Positions 44,710 through 56,600 are shown, numbered from the stretch's first letter. The stretch is DNA of 64,000 nucleotides from Plectosphaerella cucumerina (GCA_020746995.1 JAGPXD010000002.1:2976001-3040000); one strand, 5' to 3'. Notes: a model not told the origin generated them from the sequence alone. Translations and numbers: made by a program.

Positions 44710-46139
44710 TTACTCCTCCATGTCCGGTCTTCGGTTGGGTGTTGTACCGAAGCTCTCCAGACCCCGGTCGACCGCCAGCTCACTCATGCCTGCATTCTGG
44801 ATCTGTACGGCCGGTGACTGATTTCCGTCGACCAAAGGCAACAGTGCGGCGCGACCACCGACGGCTGCCTTGTACTTGTTGCCCGCCTCATTCAGCAGAC
44901 CCTGTACCTCCGCCTCCCTCACCACAATGGCCTCGCGCTCGGCCCTAAGCTCGTTCACGCGAGCCTGCTTGCTTTGCAGTGAAGCCTCCATGCCCTGAAG
45001 CGTTGTCCGCAGCCGCTCAATGCAGCTGTCGAGATCTGGTAGCGGCGTGATCTTGGCGGGCACCTGCATGGAGGCGTCATGAGGCCGAGCGACAGCAGGT
45101 TTGGCCAGGCCGTCCATGCCACTTCGGGATTGAGCTGCCTCAAAGGCGGCCCTGCGCTCCGCGTCGCTATCGTCCGACTCGTCGTCCGAGTTACCCTCGG
45201 CCATCTGGATCTGCTCTGCCATCTCGCGACGGCGGCGCACGTTGGCCTCGCGCTCTGCTTTCCTACCAAGGGACAGGCCACCATCCTCAACAAAGTCGTC
45301 GAACCCCTCGCCAAGGTCTTCATCCTCCCGAACAAGGCGGCTCTCGGGCTCCGTCTTCTTGCGCGAAGTAAAGTCGTCGTCGTCATTGCCATCATCCAGG
45401 GATATGAAGTCCTGTTCCTGGGCAAGCCGGGCGCGTCTCTGCTTTCGCTCGGCGATCTCCGTCGCGGACAGGACTGTGGTAGGCTCGACTTGTGGCGCGA
45501 TGGAGGGGACGTCACTCTCGACAATCAATGCGCCTTCGAGCTCGGATGGGTCCAGCTCCATGGGGTCGCCTTCGGACCGGGGGGCATCCTGCGGTGTATT
45601 CGGCGTGGAGCTCTGCAGCTCCGCCAGATACTCTTTGTTGTAGCGTGGCCGGTCGTCATCATCGTCATTGAAGCGACGCAGAGGTAGTCTCTGGGAGGTC
45701 GCGGGTTTGCGCGCAGCAGCCGACGCGGCAGTCGGTTTCTTCGGGGCATCGCTGGCATCCTGGCCGGGGCCAAAAGACAGGCGCGACGACGGGACGCGCT
45801 TCTTCTTGGATGCGATCGCGGACGGCCGGACGACTACTGGCCCCTCGTCATCTCCCGATGGAGGGTCGTCAGGACTGGGGTCCTCGCCAATGTTGATGCT
45901 CTTCCGCAGACCTGACTGGCGAAACGGCTTCTTGCCAAACTTGGCTGTTGGCTTCGACGCATCTGCAACCCGAACGATTAGCCTTGAACATGGGGATTAG
46001 CAGAGGGTCGACGCATGGCTGGGGAGGACGTACTGTCTGGCACGGTCTGGCCTGCGCTCACTGTGCTGCTCGGAACATCGCCATCTTCCTCGTCGACCTT
46101 GATCACGCGCGCCTTTCGTCTTGCGCCAAAGGAGCTCAT
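44710..46139 (-). CDS. NTR2-like (Nineteen complex-related protein 2) spliceosome protein
   Basis: 452 residues in two exons (46139-46034, 45962-44710; 71-bp... intron spans 45963-46033). The N-terminus MSSFGARRKARVIKVDEEDGD and the segment KPTAKFGKKPFRQSGLRKS match the NTR2/GCFC2-type start; RPRYNKEYLAELQSSTPNTP is the family's most conserved stretch. The rest is acidic and charged, with SRLVREDEDLGEGFDDFVEDGG and a coiled coil near 350-410. NTR2 acts with NTR1 and the Prp43 helicase in spliceosome disassembly, in the nucleus; the assignment rests on the motifs above. It shares a 202-bp upstream region with the divergent SmG gene. Confidence 0.82.
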
Positions 46140-46341
46140 GCTGGGTGGTTGTCACAGTCGCGCTCGTTGAGACAGAGTGACGACCGGCCGTCAGGAAATG
46201 CATTGGCGATAAGCTTATCGGCACGTGACGTCAGGAGTGGGATGTGTGGGTCCTTGAACTTTCTCCAGGCTGAGGCAATCGCGTCGCCGACCAGGCATTG
46301 CCTATTATTTCCTCAGCCTCGCCATCCCACCCGAATCCAAG
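46140..46341. promoter_or_regulatory. Bidirectional promoter between NTR2-like and SmG genes
   Basis: 202 bp separates two divergent ATGs, both of spliceosome components. It holds CACGTGACGTCA at 46221-46232 (an E-box plus CRE-like pair), readable on both strands. Confidence 0.55.
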
Positions 46342-46765
46342 ATGCCGACCGCTCAGCCAGAACTAAAGAAGGTGGGTGCAGCTACGCCGGCCTGCTGGCT
46401 CGTCCCAAGTTGACCATTTGCTGACTCCCTCCAGTACCTCGACAAGAGGCTGTTCGTACAGCTGAACGGCAGCCGGAAGGTCATCGGCGTTCTCCGCGGT
46501 TACGATGTGCGCGACGCCCTCCCCGACGACGACCCCTGCGCCAATGCTGACGTGTCTAGGTTTTCCTGAATATCGTTCTGGACGAGGCCGTGGAAGAGAA
46601 GGACGGCGGCGAGAAGGTGCGCCTGGGCATGGTGGTATGTTTCTCCCCGGCATCTCTCCACGAAGCAACATCTCAACCTAATTCTTTGTCTAGGTCATCC
46701 GCGGAAACTCGGTCGTCATGCTTGAGGCGCTGGAGAGGATCGGCGGCGACGACCGCCGTGGCTGA
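46342..46765 (+). CDS. Small nuclear ribonucleoprotein G (SmG)
   Basis: Core Sm-ring subunit on U1, U2, U4 and U5 snRNAs. 82 residues in four exons: 46342-46371, 46435-46506, 46560-46634 and 46694-46765; introns 53-63 bp. The Sm fold is intact: Sm1 motif KRLFVQLNGSRKVIGVLRGYDVFLNIVLD (strands 1-3 with the conserved G and N) and Sm2 motif VIRGNSVVMLEAL. Length and the absence of extensions fit SmG. Three introns in a gene this short are usual for fungal Sm genes. Confidence 0.94.
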
Positions 46766-46945
46766 GCCGTGGTCTCAGCGCGGTCAGAGACGACAACTGG
46801 GTCTTTACAGGCGTTACGGAACACGAAACGAAACAATTGGAACAATGTTTGGGAAGATGCAGCGTCCCATGGTGCGTGATACCAGGCGGGGCTCTTGCGA
46901 GCCGCGCCACCGACAACGTCTTAGTCTATCCGAGCAATACTCAGA

Positions 46946-47462
46946 TCACTTCCCGGCCCAGTGCGTCTCGTCGTACGCGTCCATCAGCTCGCCGCCGTAG
47001 CTGCGAACCCAGCCCTTGATGCCGCCTGTGAGGACGAGCGCCCGGATGTTCTTTTCGCCGACGTCGTCAAAATAGTCTTGCAGCCAGGCCGCCGCACGTG
47101 GTCCGCGGCCGTTGCAGCTGCCTGGGGACGAGGAGCCAGGTAAGCATGCATTGGAGGATGTGCAGGGGTTACCGCTTACCGCAGTAGAAGATGACCCGGC
47201 TGACGCCTGCCTGCTTGACGAGCTGGTAGATGGCAGCCCGTGTTGGGTAGAGTGAGTGTGCAGGCAGGTTGATCGACGTCGAGATGGTGCCACCCTCCCA
47301 GTCAGTTCGCCTGACATCAACGAGCAGGAAGTCCCGCTGCGTGCCGGACGCTTGGACCTGTAGCAGCTTGAAGACTTCGTCCGCCGCGATGTCGTCGCAC
47401 TTTGCCTTGGGTGCAGGAAACGAAGCCCACCAGGGAGCCTCCTCCTTCTGATCCTCGGCCAT
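46946..47462 (-). CDS. Rhodanese-fold CX5R protein (Cdc25/arsenate-reductase-like)
   Basis: 152 residues, exons 47462-47180 and 47121-46946 (58-bp intron). A single rhodanese domain: DIAADEVFKLLQ, LLVDVRRTDWEGGTI (conserved D and R), INLPAHSLYP, then the active loop FYCGSCNGRGPRAAAW with Cys at about 94 in a C-x5-R arrangement, and LTGGIKGWVRSYG. Such single-domain proteins include yeast Ych1, fission-yeast Ibp1 and Acr2 arsenate reductases. The loop matches none exactly; the second cysteine in CGSC could act as resolving thiol. Activity is not assignable. It converges on SmG. Confidence 0.85.
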
Positions 47463-48687
47463 GGCTCCGGGACGTGATTAAGCCGTGGGCAGATGCAAAT
47501 GCGGGCGCGGCAGGGGTGTTCGGGCAAAAGATTGACTTTCGATCGAGGCGTCCTTTTCGTCGTGTTTGCGGCCGTCGGAGGTGCTGCTCCTTGAACGAAC
47601 CACTGGCGGGGTCGGGTATGAACCCGGTCAACTTGATGGTCCCAAGCTGGTGCGATCTTGTTGCTGTGAAGCGCCCACGCGGGGTCGAGTCGATAGGCTG
47701 CATTGCTCATTGGTTGTCGCAGGCTTCCAGAGGACTTCGGCGGCCTGACATGGTTCCCCAGCTGCCGTGTTGGCGATAGCGCGGACAGGGGGGCTGCTCC
47801 CGGAGAGACACCACGACCACGGCGCCGTAGGGCGTAGAGGTTTGGGGACTCCAGCGACCGCCATCACAGGCTGACAGTCTCACTCAGACGACGCCCTTCT
47901 TGTTGATCCATTTGCAGAATTACAGCGCCAATGTCTCACGAGCTGACACACGACGCCCTTCGATCTCTCGCCAAGAGACAGCATCACTCTGGAAGGGTGC
48001 TCTGAAGACTGAAAGCCTTGCGAAGGTCTCGGACTTTCTCGCTGGAGAACCCAGACCACCCCTGTCAAGACACCAGCTGGCCCCATCCTGGGAATCCTTC
48101 AAGCACAGGCGGCCCGCGGCCAACCTGACCGATGCCGCCTCTGCATGCAAGCCAAGGATGATGGCTGTGATGGAGCGGTCGAGATGTTGTCGCCAGAAGC
48201 AGAAGGAAGATTCGTCGCAAAGGGAAAAAATCATTGACAGGCCACCGGCGCATTTCAAATCAGACACGGCTTGCTCACCCCGGGCTGACCCCTCCCTCCT
48301 CCTGCAGAGGGGCCGGCCGAGGAATGCAGGCGGCGCCGACCACGTCGGATGAAGCCCACCACCCCCGGCATGGAGGATGAGCGGCTGGCCCGGACCGCCG
48401 ACGTGCGCGAGGCGTGGGCCCGGCGCTGCCTGGCATTGGAACACCTGCTCTATCTGGCAGACTCGGATCACCACCCGCGACTTTGGCTGACAGTACCTTC
48501 TGTTTCCGGCCAAGGAGTCGGGCTTTCGGACAGCGGAAATCGAGCCACAACGCCAAAGATGGAGCAGGGGGCGCGGCGGGTAAACTGCTTCTGACCTTGA
48601 TGTCGCCGATGTGGCGGCAAGACGATCTCGCAGGGGTCTAGTCGGTGTCTTTGCCACGGGGTAAGACGCGCCTTGTGCCTGTGTTGT
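47463..48687. other. Intergenic, no gene recognised
   Basis: 1.2 kb. Open frames on both strands (for example 47920-48867 minus) have codon and residue composition of chance frames and no domain. Confidence 0.5.
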
Positions 48688-48693
48688 TATAAA
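48688..48693 (+). promoter_or_regulatory. TATA box of the amino-acid oxidase gene
   Basis: TATAAA, 62 nt before the ATG at 48755. Confidence 0.6.
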
Positions 48694-48754
48694 GGATGCC
48701 GTCCTGCCGCCACAGACTGTGCCCGCCATCCGATACCTCCCATCACAGCCCATC

Positions 48755-51098
48755 ATGACCCGGTGGATCGTGCCTATTGTTGCCGGCGCCGCTGCCGTTG
48801 CAGCCGCCCCTTCTGGATTCCCCGTCAAGCTCGAGACGAGGGCCGAAGTGCGATCTCGCGTGGCCAACGTTCACGTCGAGTACGAACGGGACTTTGAGGG
48901 CGTCGTGGCCTTCACATATGGCCCCTGCGACTCCAAGGAACTGCGCGACGTTCACCACACCATTCTCGAGGCCGATGCAGGCAAGGACCACCGCCTCGTC
49001 TGGGTCGTGCCAGAGGACGCCGAGTCAGGGGGATGCCTCCAAGCGTGGGACGAGCGCGGCACTCTTATCGGTCGCAGTCAGCCCCAGGAACTGAGACACC
49101 ACTGGAAGCGCAGAAAGAGGGATGTCGGTATGTGTCACACGCAACCCTGACTCTCTGCCTTGGCTCCTGCTGACGAACAGACCCCATCCACATGACCCAA
49201 GAGAACGGGTTCTCGCCCATCGGGGCCTGGTTCGAGGGTGTCAAACTCCTCAAGGACAAGCAGCCAGCGGCTGTCGACGTGGCCGAGGCCAAGGCCAAGG
49301 AGGTTGCCATTGTTGGTGCCGGCATGTCGGGCCTCATGACGTGGCTCGTCCTCGAGCAGTCGGGCCTCACCAATGTGACAATCCTCGAGGCGAGCGACCG
49401 TCTGGGAGGCCGAGTGCGCACCGAGTATCTGACCGGCGGCCCCTTCGACTACTCGTACCAGGAGATGGGCCCGATGCGGTTCCCGTATCAGTACACAAAC
49501 CCGCGGACCGGCGCAAAGAGGGACATCAATGATCAGAAGTTCGTCTACCAGCTTGCCGACGAGGTCAACAAGCTGAACGGCAACTCCTCCGAGTATGCTG
49601 TCAACTTCATCCCCTGGATCCAGAGCAATAACAACGGCTTCTCCTACTTCAATGGCTTCAAGCTGCCGAGCGGGCTGCCGCCCACCGTCGCTCAGATCAG
49701 GGCCAACGCCTCCCTGGGTCCCACGTCTGAGCCCCTGTCCGAGTCGGCACAGGCTCTCAATGCCGAGTACAATGCGATACTGCCCGAATTCGGCGGCGCG
49801 CTGTATGACCTAGTGGCCGACAATATGTTCAAGGCGCACGAAGAGTGGCTTGAGAACGGCCTCGGCGGCAAGGGCGGCGACGTGTGGTCCGAGTTCGCCT
49901 TCCTCGTCAACCACCTTGGCGGCTCGCTCAACGACACAGATGCCCTGGGAAAGATCCCTGGTGACCACAGCTACGTACTGTTATCCCCGAGCTCTTTATT
50001 ACCGTATTAGGCTGTGTCAGGAGTCGTTGGAGTCTGTCTTGGGAGCCGTTTGCCTTGCCACGTGGGTACCACGTGCTGCTGCAGCAACTCCCAAGACAGA
50101 CTCCTGATAACTCCTGATACATCCGTAAAAGGAAATTACTGACTCCGCGTGTCGTAGTGGTCGAACCTCTACAACACCCTCTACTTCGCCTTTGGCGACT
50201 GGCGCACCATTGACGGCGGCCTGAGCCGTCTGCCGGCCGCCTTTGGCCCGCTGGTGGGTGACGCCGTGACCTTTGGTCGCCGCGTCGAGCGAGTCCGCCA
50301 CCATGAGTGCAGCGACAAGATCGAGCTTCAATGGCGCGACGACTACACGCAGCGCACGTTTGGCAACGCCACGTTCGACTACGCTGTCGTTTCGGCGCCG
50401 TTCACAGTCGTCAGGGGCTGGCGTCTCCCGAAGCTCGGCCGCACCATCACGAACGCCATCAACAACCTAGGCTACGATACTGCCTGCAAGATAGCTTTGG
50501 AGTACTCGGAACGCTTCTGGGAGCATCTCGACAACCCCATCGTCGGTGGATGCAGCACGACCACCGATATCCCCGGCGTCGGCTTCGGCATCTGTTACCC
50601 GAGCTACAACATCAACGGCACTGGACCCGGAACACTCCTCGCGAGCTACGCCACGGGTCATCTCGGGATCGAGTGGCTCTCGCGCTCCGAGGAGGAGCAC
50701 GTCCAGTATATCCTTGATGCCATGACTGAGATCCATGGCGAGGAGACGCGTGCTCTCTACACGGGCAAGTTCGACAGACAATGCTGGACGCTCGACCCCT
50801 TCGCGGCCGGCGGCTGGGCGAACCCGAGTATCGGCCAGCACCAGCTGTACATTCCCGAGTACCACAAGACGCACAAGAAGGTAAGTTTGTCGAGGGTAGT
50901 CGGTTGTCTGGTGCCTCTGACTGACTCTTGCTTCAGATGATCTTCGTGGGCGAGCACACCTCCGTCACCCACGCATGGGTCTCGGCGGCAGTCGAGTCGG
51001 GCATTCGCGGCGCCGTGCAGCTGCTGTTGGAGCTCGGCCTGGTCGACGAGGCCAACGATGCCGTTGACAAGTGGCTGGCGAGATGGATTGATATTTAA
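48755..51098 (+). CDS. L-amino-acid oxidase-like flavin amine oxidase, secreted
   Basis: FAD enzyme, typically amino acid plus O2 to keto acid, ammonia and peroxide. 683 residues in four exons: 48755-49127, 49181-49974, 50158-50880, 50937-51098. A signal peptide (IVPIVAGAAAVAAAP) is followed by a 115-residue pro-like region ending in the basic RKRRD-like site (HHWKRRKRD), suggesting proteolytic activation. The FAD dinucleotide motif EVAIVGAGMSGLMT and LEASDRLGGRVRTEY are near 182-222; GEHTSVTHAWVSAAVESGIRGA closes the FAD site. Tyr-rich QEMGPMRFP is the family's substrate-side motif. The second intron (49975-50157) is the introner-like element and interrupts the protein after residue 389; unspliced mRNA would stop within it. 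The MFS transporter downstream is same-strand. Confidence 0.92.
49975..50157 (+). mobile_element. Introner-like element, copy 2 (183 bp, intron of the amino-acid oxidase)
   Basis: Starts GTACTGTTATCCCCGAG and ends GACTCCGCGTGTCGTAG, exactly filling a phase-0 intron between GDHSY and WSNLYNTLYF. It aligns end to end with 8003-8166 (minus). Two inverted-repeat blocks pair: GGAGTCTGTCTTGGGAG with CTCCCAAGACAGACTCC (17 bp, perfect) inside TCAGGAGT with ACTCCTGA (8 bp), with a loop of about 42 nt containing CCACGTGGGTACCACGTG. ACTGAC, about 20 nt before the acceptor, could be the branch point. Confidence 0.85.
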
Positions 51099-51964
51099 GG
51101 GGCCAAGGACTGACGAGGAATCAGCACACGAGGGCAAGGTAGTATTCATGTGGTAGTGCTTCAAACGGTGTGCTCGGAGAAATCTTTCTAAGCTTCAGGG
51201 ACTGAAGGTCAAAATAGGGCTCGGACCCCCGTGGGTGCCCGTTATCTCTGATGTTTTGACGGGGTTCTGTGGCGAGCTCGAGATTAGACAAATAAAGGGC
51301 CCCGGATTACAGGGAGGCCCTTGCAAGGTCTGGCCAGAAGGCATTTTGTGCTTAAAACTCTTGCAGCCCTCTGTCTTTTTCTCGGTGAGTCAGCGTCTGC
51401 GGGCAGTCTGAAGGTAGACTGCGTACCGGTGATGGAACCGGCATTCCGGCTGGCGCTTCGTCGTCGACCCAAGGTGTGGCGATGGCCTCCCGTGCGCCTC
51501 CCGCCGACGCCATACGGACTCCCGTCCCCGATGGCGGCGGGATCCCGCCCAAGAAGAGCAGGTCAAGGAGCACGACATTCGGCAGAGAAATTACCCTCGA
51601 CCCTCCGCCGCCTTACCACGCGACATGTCCGCCCAGAAGCCATCAGAATTGCTCTAGAACGAGCGGACGACCGGCGGCCCCCGTGGAAGGCCAAGGCCGT
51701 GGCGTGGGATGGCGCCGATGACACCATCGCGGGCCAATGCGTTCGGTCGCTCACGATAGGGGAGCCCGCGCGGCTCAGGGCGGGTCGCGCTGCTGATGGC
51801 GGGGGCCCAGCGGAAAGATATGGGTCGGGAGGCGAAGATTATTGACGATGAGGGCTTGGAGGGGGGCACTTTGGTATGTTGCAGGAAAATCCTTCGGTCT
51901 GGGCAAGGGTTCGAGAGGTGGATGAGTCGAGTTGGATGGGTCGTCGACCAGGCTGTCGGTGCTG
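51099..51964. other. Intergenic, no gene recognised
   Basis: 3' flank of the oxidase and distal promoter of the MFS transporter. Confidence 0.55.
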
Positions 51965-51970
51965 TATAAG
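51965..51970 (+). promoter_or_regulatory. TATA-like element of the downstream MFS transporter
   Basis: TATAAG, 83 nt before the ATG at 52053. Confidence 0.4.
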
Positions 51971-52052
51971 TAGAAGGTCGTGTCACCTGGGTGTTGGGAT
52001 GTTGATAGCTTTCCAAGGACGCTGCTCTCTGTCGAATCTCACCGTTCCCTCC

Positions 52053-53680
52053 ATGGCTGACATTCCCGAAAAGTCGGTGGCTCCCGTGCCGCCCAAGCAC
52101 GACCATGTCACCGCAGCCGATGCCCCCGGCGCCGACGATGCGTCTACTCCGCCATCCAAGACCGAGGAGGCCACCGGTCCCTATGTCGTCGACAAGGAGA
52201 CGGAGCGCCGGCTCCTCCGCAAGCTCGACATTCGGATCATTCCAACCGTCATGTGGATTTACGTATGAGTCTCGACATGGCTCCCCAAGGTAAAGGCTGA
52301 CTTCTCGGCAGCTCATGAACATGATGGACCGCGTGAACATTGGCAATGGTCGACTGTTTGGTCTCGAGGAAGACCTTAAGCTCAAGGGCGACCAGTTCCA
52401 GCTCGCCGTCTCGGTGCTCTTCGTGACCTACTGTGTAAGTCACAATGACACGGTCCTCAAATGCCCCCGCTGACGCCTGTCTCCAGCTCTTCGAGGCTCC
52501 CTCCAACATGATCATCAAGCGCCTGCAGCCGGCGCGCTATCTGGCTGGTCTGACGCTCGCATGGGGTCTCATTGCGACCTTCAGCTGCTTCGTGCAAAAC
52601 TTTGCCGCACTCATTGTGTGCCGACTGCTGCTTGGGCTCTTCGAGGCTGGCCTGTTCCCAGGCGTCATCCTCTATCTTACCATGTTCTACGGCAAGCGCA
52701 GCATCGCGCTGCGGATGGCCTACTTCTTCGCAACCTCTGCTTTTTCCGGCGTCGCAGGCGGTCTCGTGGCCTACGGCATCAGCTTCCTCGACAATGCCGG
52801 CGGATGGCGGGCCTGGCGGTGGATCATCCTGATCAACGGCATTCCGACTATCGTGACGGGTCTCCTGGTCCCCTTCATCCTGCCCAACAGCCCCGAGACT
52901 GCGCGCTTCCTGTCCGAGGAGGACCGGCGCGTGCTGGTGCGCATGCAGGAAGCCGAGGTGGGAACGGCTCGCAACGCGCGTGAGCTCGACTGGGCCGACG
53001 TGCGCGAGGGTATGCGCGACTGGACGGTGTACGTCTTCAGCATCGCGCTCTACTGTCTCAACACGATGCTGTACAGCTTCGCCGTCTTCCTGCCGACTAT
53101 TGTCCACGGTCTGGGTACCTGGAGCCGTACTGAGGTGCAGGCGCTGACGGTGCCCGTGTACTTTGCCGGTGCGGTGGTGTACTTGGTCAACGCGCGGCTG
53201 AGCGACTACTTCCAGCGTCGGAGCTACTTCATCCTCGGCGGGACGAGCGTGTCGATCCTGGGGTACTGCCTCCTCATCGCGAACAAGAGCGTCGGGCTGT
53301 CGTACGCGGGATGCTTCCTCATTTCAATGGGCTGTTATACGGCGGGCGGCATGTCGCTCGTGTGGCTCGCCACCAACAACCCTCGATACGGCAAGCGCGC
53401 CATGGCCAGCGGCATCCATCTGACGTTCGGTAACGCCTCGGGCGTGGCGGCACCGTTCCTGTACCAGACCAAGTATGCGCCGACCTTCTACCCTGGATAC
53501 GGGGCCACGGTAGGCGTGCTGGTGCTGTCGCTGGTGCTGAACCTGGTGCTGCTGTACCACTTCAACCGCCAGAACAAGGAGCGTCGCGAGGGGAAGCAGG
53601 ATTGGAAGATCGAGGGGAAGACTGAGCAAGAGATTGAGGAGATGGGCGAGAAGAGCCCTCGGTTCCGCTTCACCATCTAG
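52053..53680 (+). CDS. MFS transporter, anion:cation symporter (Dal5-like) type
   Basis: 508 residues, three exons: 52053-52262, 52312-52434, 52487-53680 (introns 49 and 52 bp). Cytosolic N-terminus with acidic/proline stretches, then LDIRIIPTVMWIYLMNMMDRVNIGNGRLFGLEEDL (helix 1 with the charged Arg-Asp and NIG motif of this family), LFEAPSNMIIKRL, VCRLLLGLFEAGLFPGVIL, PNSPETARFLSEEDRR in the central loop and about 12 helices overall. It belongs to the same broad symporter group as the protein at 16754 but is a different subfamily. Placed 955 bp after the amino-acid oxidase on the same strand, it may move the released keto acid or an amino acid; this is inference. Confidence 0.92.
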
Positions 53681-56600
53681 CCGAGATGCTGTAGAACCAT
53701 TTTGAAGTATTGTAGTCTGTTGGCCTCATTGCAAAAGACTGTGTCGTTGATGGGCGGTTTCTCTTGCCTTGCGCTATGTGGTGTGCTGTTGGAGTGATGA
53801 TGGTCTTAGAAACTTGCCGTACATACGGTCAGTGCAGTATCGCAAGGTCAAACGTTTGGAACGTCTGGAAGCAAGGTGACAGACGACAAGCAAGCATGAC
53901 CACGACTGAGACGAGCCCTTCAGGCTGCTGATAATCTTGGAAGCAGAACCAGTCCAGACACCAAGCGCTTGGGTGGGACAGCACGGCGCAAGAGCTCCGG
54001 GCGGGATGACCGAGCCTTATGAGGTCGAGGGTCTTGTGGGGTCCGGCAGGGTCCAGGGCGGGTGACGACCAGGCCATGTGCTGCGGACTGGAGTCATGCT
54101 CGTGCTCGGGTTGGCGACAAGGACCGATGCGGCATGGAGGTTAGCACGCGCATGACCTTTCTGGTGCCATAACGATGCGGCTCGTCTCCGAAGAGACCCT
54201 CGCGTGGGGGGCTTGTGACGTGCGTGTGGGCGACGTCTTTCCCTCCGACCGAGCGAGGAGCAGCAGCATGGGATACTGGCCTTCCGCGCCTGACGGAAAT
54301 GAGCCGGGTGCGCTGGGCTAATGCAGGCGCCGTTCTGAGCGGTGGCACGGGGCTGGGCGTCACGGAAGCGGGTATGAATAGGGTTCGTGATGTCGGGATG
54401 AAGGTTGACGTGCGTGTACGAGGTTTGTGGTGGGCGGTGATCCGGGACGCGACCGACTCCTGCGAAAAGTATCAGAAGTCGCTCACCCGCTGTCGTCTGT
54501 CATGATCCATGCCAGTGGATGAGGACAAGCCTCCGAGCAGAGACGTCACGTCAAGTCAGTGCAATGAAGCATTCAGGTGAACTGAAGTCCGAGGTGATCC
54601 ACAGCGGGTGAGCGGCCTGTGACTTTGGCGTCTTGCACTGGAGCTACTAGTAGAGCACGTGAGTACGATTGAGATGACTCAGCTCTCCAATCTGTCCAAT
54701 GCACCCCGTTTGCCCGTGGCACCCCGCCGACTTCAGCTCCATCCCCACCTCACCGCTGCACCTCGGCACCAGTGCCACGACGGATGATGCCACTTTGCAC
54801 TGCAGGCTGCAGCACAGAAGAATCTTCAAGCGCCCCCCCTGGAACTTCGGACCCCCTGGACGACGTTTTGCCCCTGCAGGTTTGCAGTAGGCTTGCATCC
54901 TCCGCACATGGACGCCTAGCCGCTTCTGGCCGCTCGGAATTGTTCCATCACCACACCACTCTTCCATCAAGTGCACCCGGATTGCCATTCGGGAGCCCAC
55001 GGACTGCCCACAAACGGTGCTGCCTCGCTTGTGCGGTGAGCTGCGCACGGCCAAGGTGACGCTTGTCGGGTGCCGGCAGAGACACGGCTCCAGGTTGAGG
55101 TACCAGCCAGGCGAGCGAGACATGCCGTAGGATTTTGGCTTCGGCAATGCTCGATCAAAACTCGCCTCACCTCACATGGCATCGCTATGCATCACATCGC
55201 ATCACATCACCTCACTAAACGACAGCATCTCATCTCCCCGTCCCGTGTCTTCCTCGTGGCCACTTCCTTTCTCTGCGCCTCAAGTGCGACCTCGGGTTCC
55301 TCGATGCGCCTCGATGGACCACCAGCCGACCTACTCGCCTGCCTCGTTGGAGATGCTTTCCTGAATAAGTGACGAAAGACGGGAAAAAAACGACTGGTCA
55401 CAACTTTCCCCCCAACACCTCCACGAGACGGGACGCCAGCCCCTGGCATCTCCCGGCCTGGCCCTGCGGGTTCATCGCGGACCCCCCGCCATCCATCATA
55501 CGATTTTCGCTCGCCGCAACTGATGGCGTGTTTTCCCACGAGCCCCATCTACGATTCGCCTCAGGAAACCGGTGGCACGAGCCCGGCAGCGACCCGACAG
55601 ATCGAACATGCCACGGAACCGGGGGCGGCATTGACGACCCAGGCAGTTATGCTGTCTCTTTGAGCGGATGAGCTGCGGTAGGGACGGATCAAAATTTTCT
55701 GCTTCCACATCCCGTCCCTCCTCGACTCGGCCTTCGGACCCTGAGCACGCAAGCAAGCAAGCATCCACGCTCGCATGCTGTGCCTCCGTCCGCCGGCCGG
55801 TTCACCTGCTCGCCAATCTCGGCTACCACGTCATCTCGTGCATCACCTGCCCTGGTGGTAGTGTTGAGCGGCCTATTCATCTTGGTGCTGACTTCCGTAA
55901 CTCGCGGATTCGCTGATAATCTCACATCTCAGGTTTCACCTCCAGGGCTACCTCGACGACACTTGCCTCCTATGGTCTTCCGATGTCCGGGTGCCCGGGG
56001 AGCCCTGGCCGTGTCGGCTCCGTCGGTCGGCGGCTCCCGCTTCCAATGACAACCCCCCCTGGCCGCTGCCCCCAACGTCTCCACGGGGGTGTGCACAGTC
56101 AAGCAAACATCTCGACTAAGAGAGTCCGACGTTGACTTTGCTCATGCATGTCGACAGCATCATCCCATGCCCCGAACTTACCCCCCGGCCTCGTGCTGCC
56201 TCGTGCAGAGCGCCCTCGGGTCCTTTGCCCCTGCCACAGCTTGTCACATAATGGCGCCCAGCTGTCACTCGGACCCGTCAATTGGAGATGCCTGCGCCCC
56301 CAGCCCAGGACAGCCATGAACCATGCGGGTCTGCCGGGGCTGTCAAGCAAACAGAAAAAAACTGCCCGGGACCTGGAGTCATTGTCCCCAATCTCTGAAT
56401 GAGCCCATCATACGATGTCAACTTTAGCGCCTAACACCGAGCATGGGCGGTGAGGCGGGCCACGACCTGCGACGAGGACATCCCGGGACGTCGCCGGGGA
56501 GTTTGTGCTCCCGTCAACCGCGGGCAGGAATCCATGACCACGTTGCTGTCTGTATATCTTGCGTGGGTGCCCCGGGTGTACAACATCCTTCGAGAAGTAT

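Noticed and set aside
49975..50157. Reading the oxidase as a pseudogene because of in-frame stops
   Set aside because: The stops lie inside a well-bounded GT-AG intron; removal restores the conserved frame exactly.
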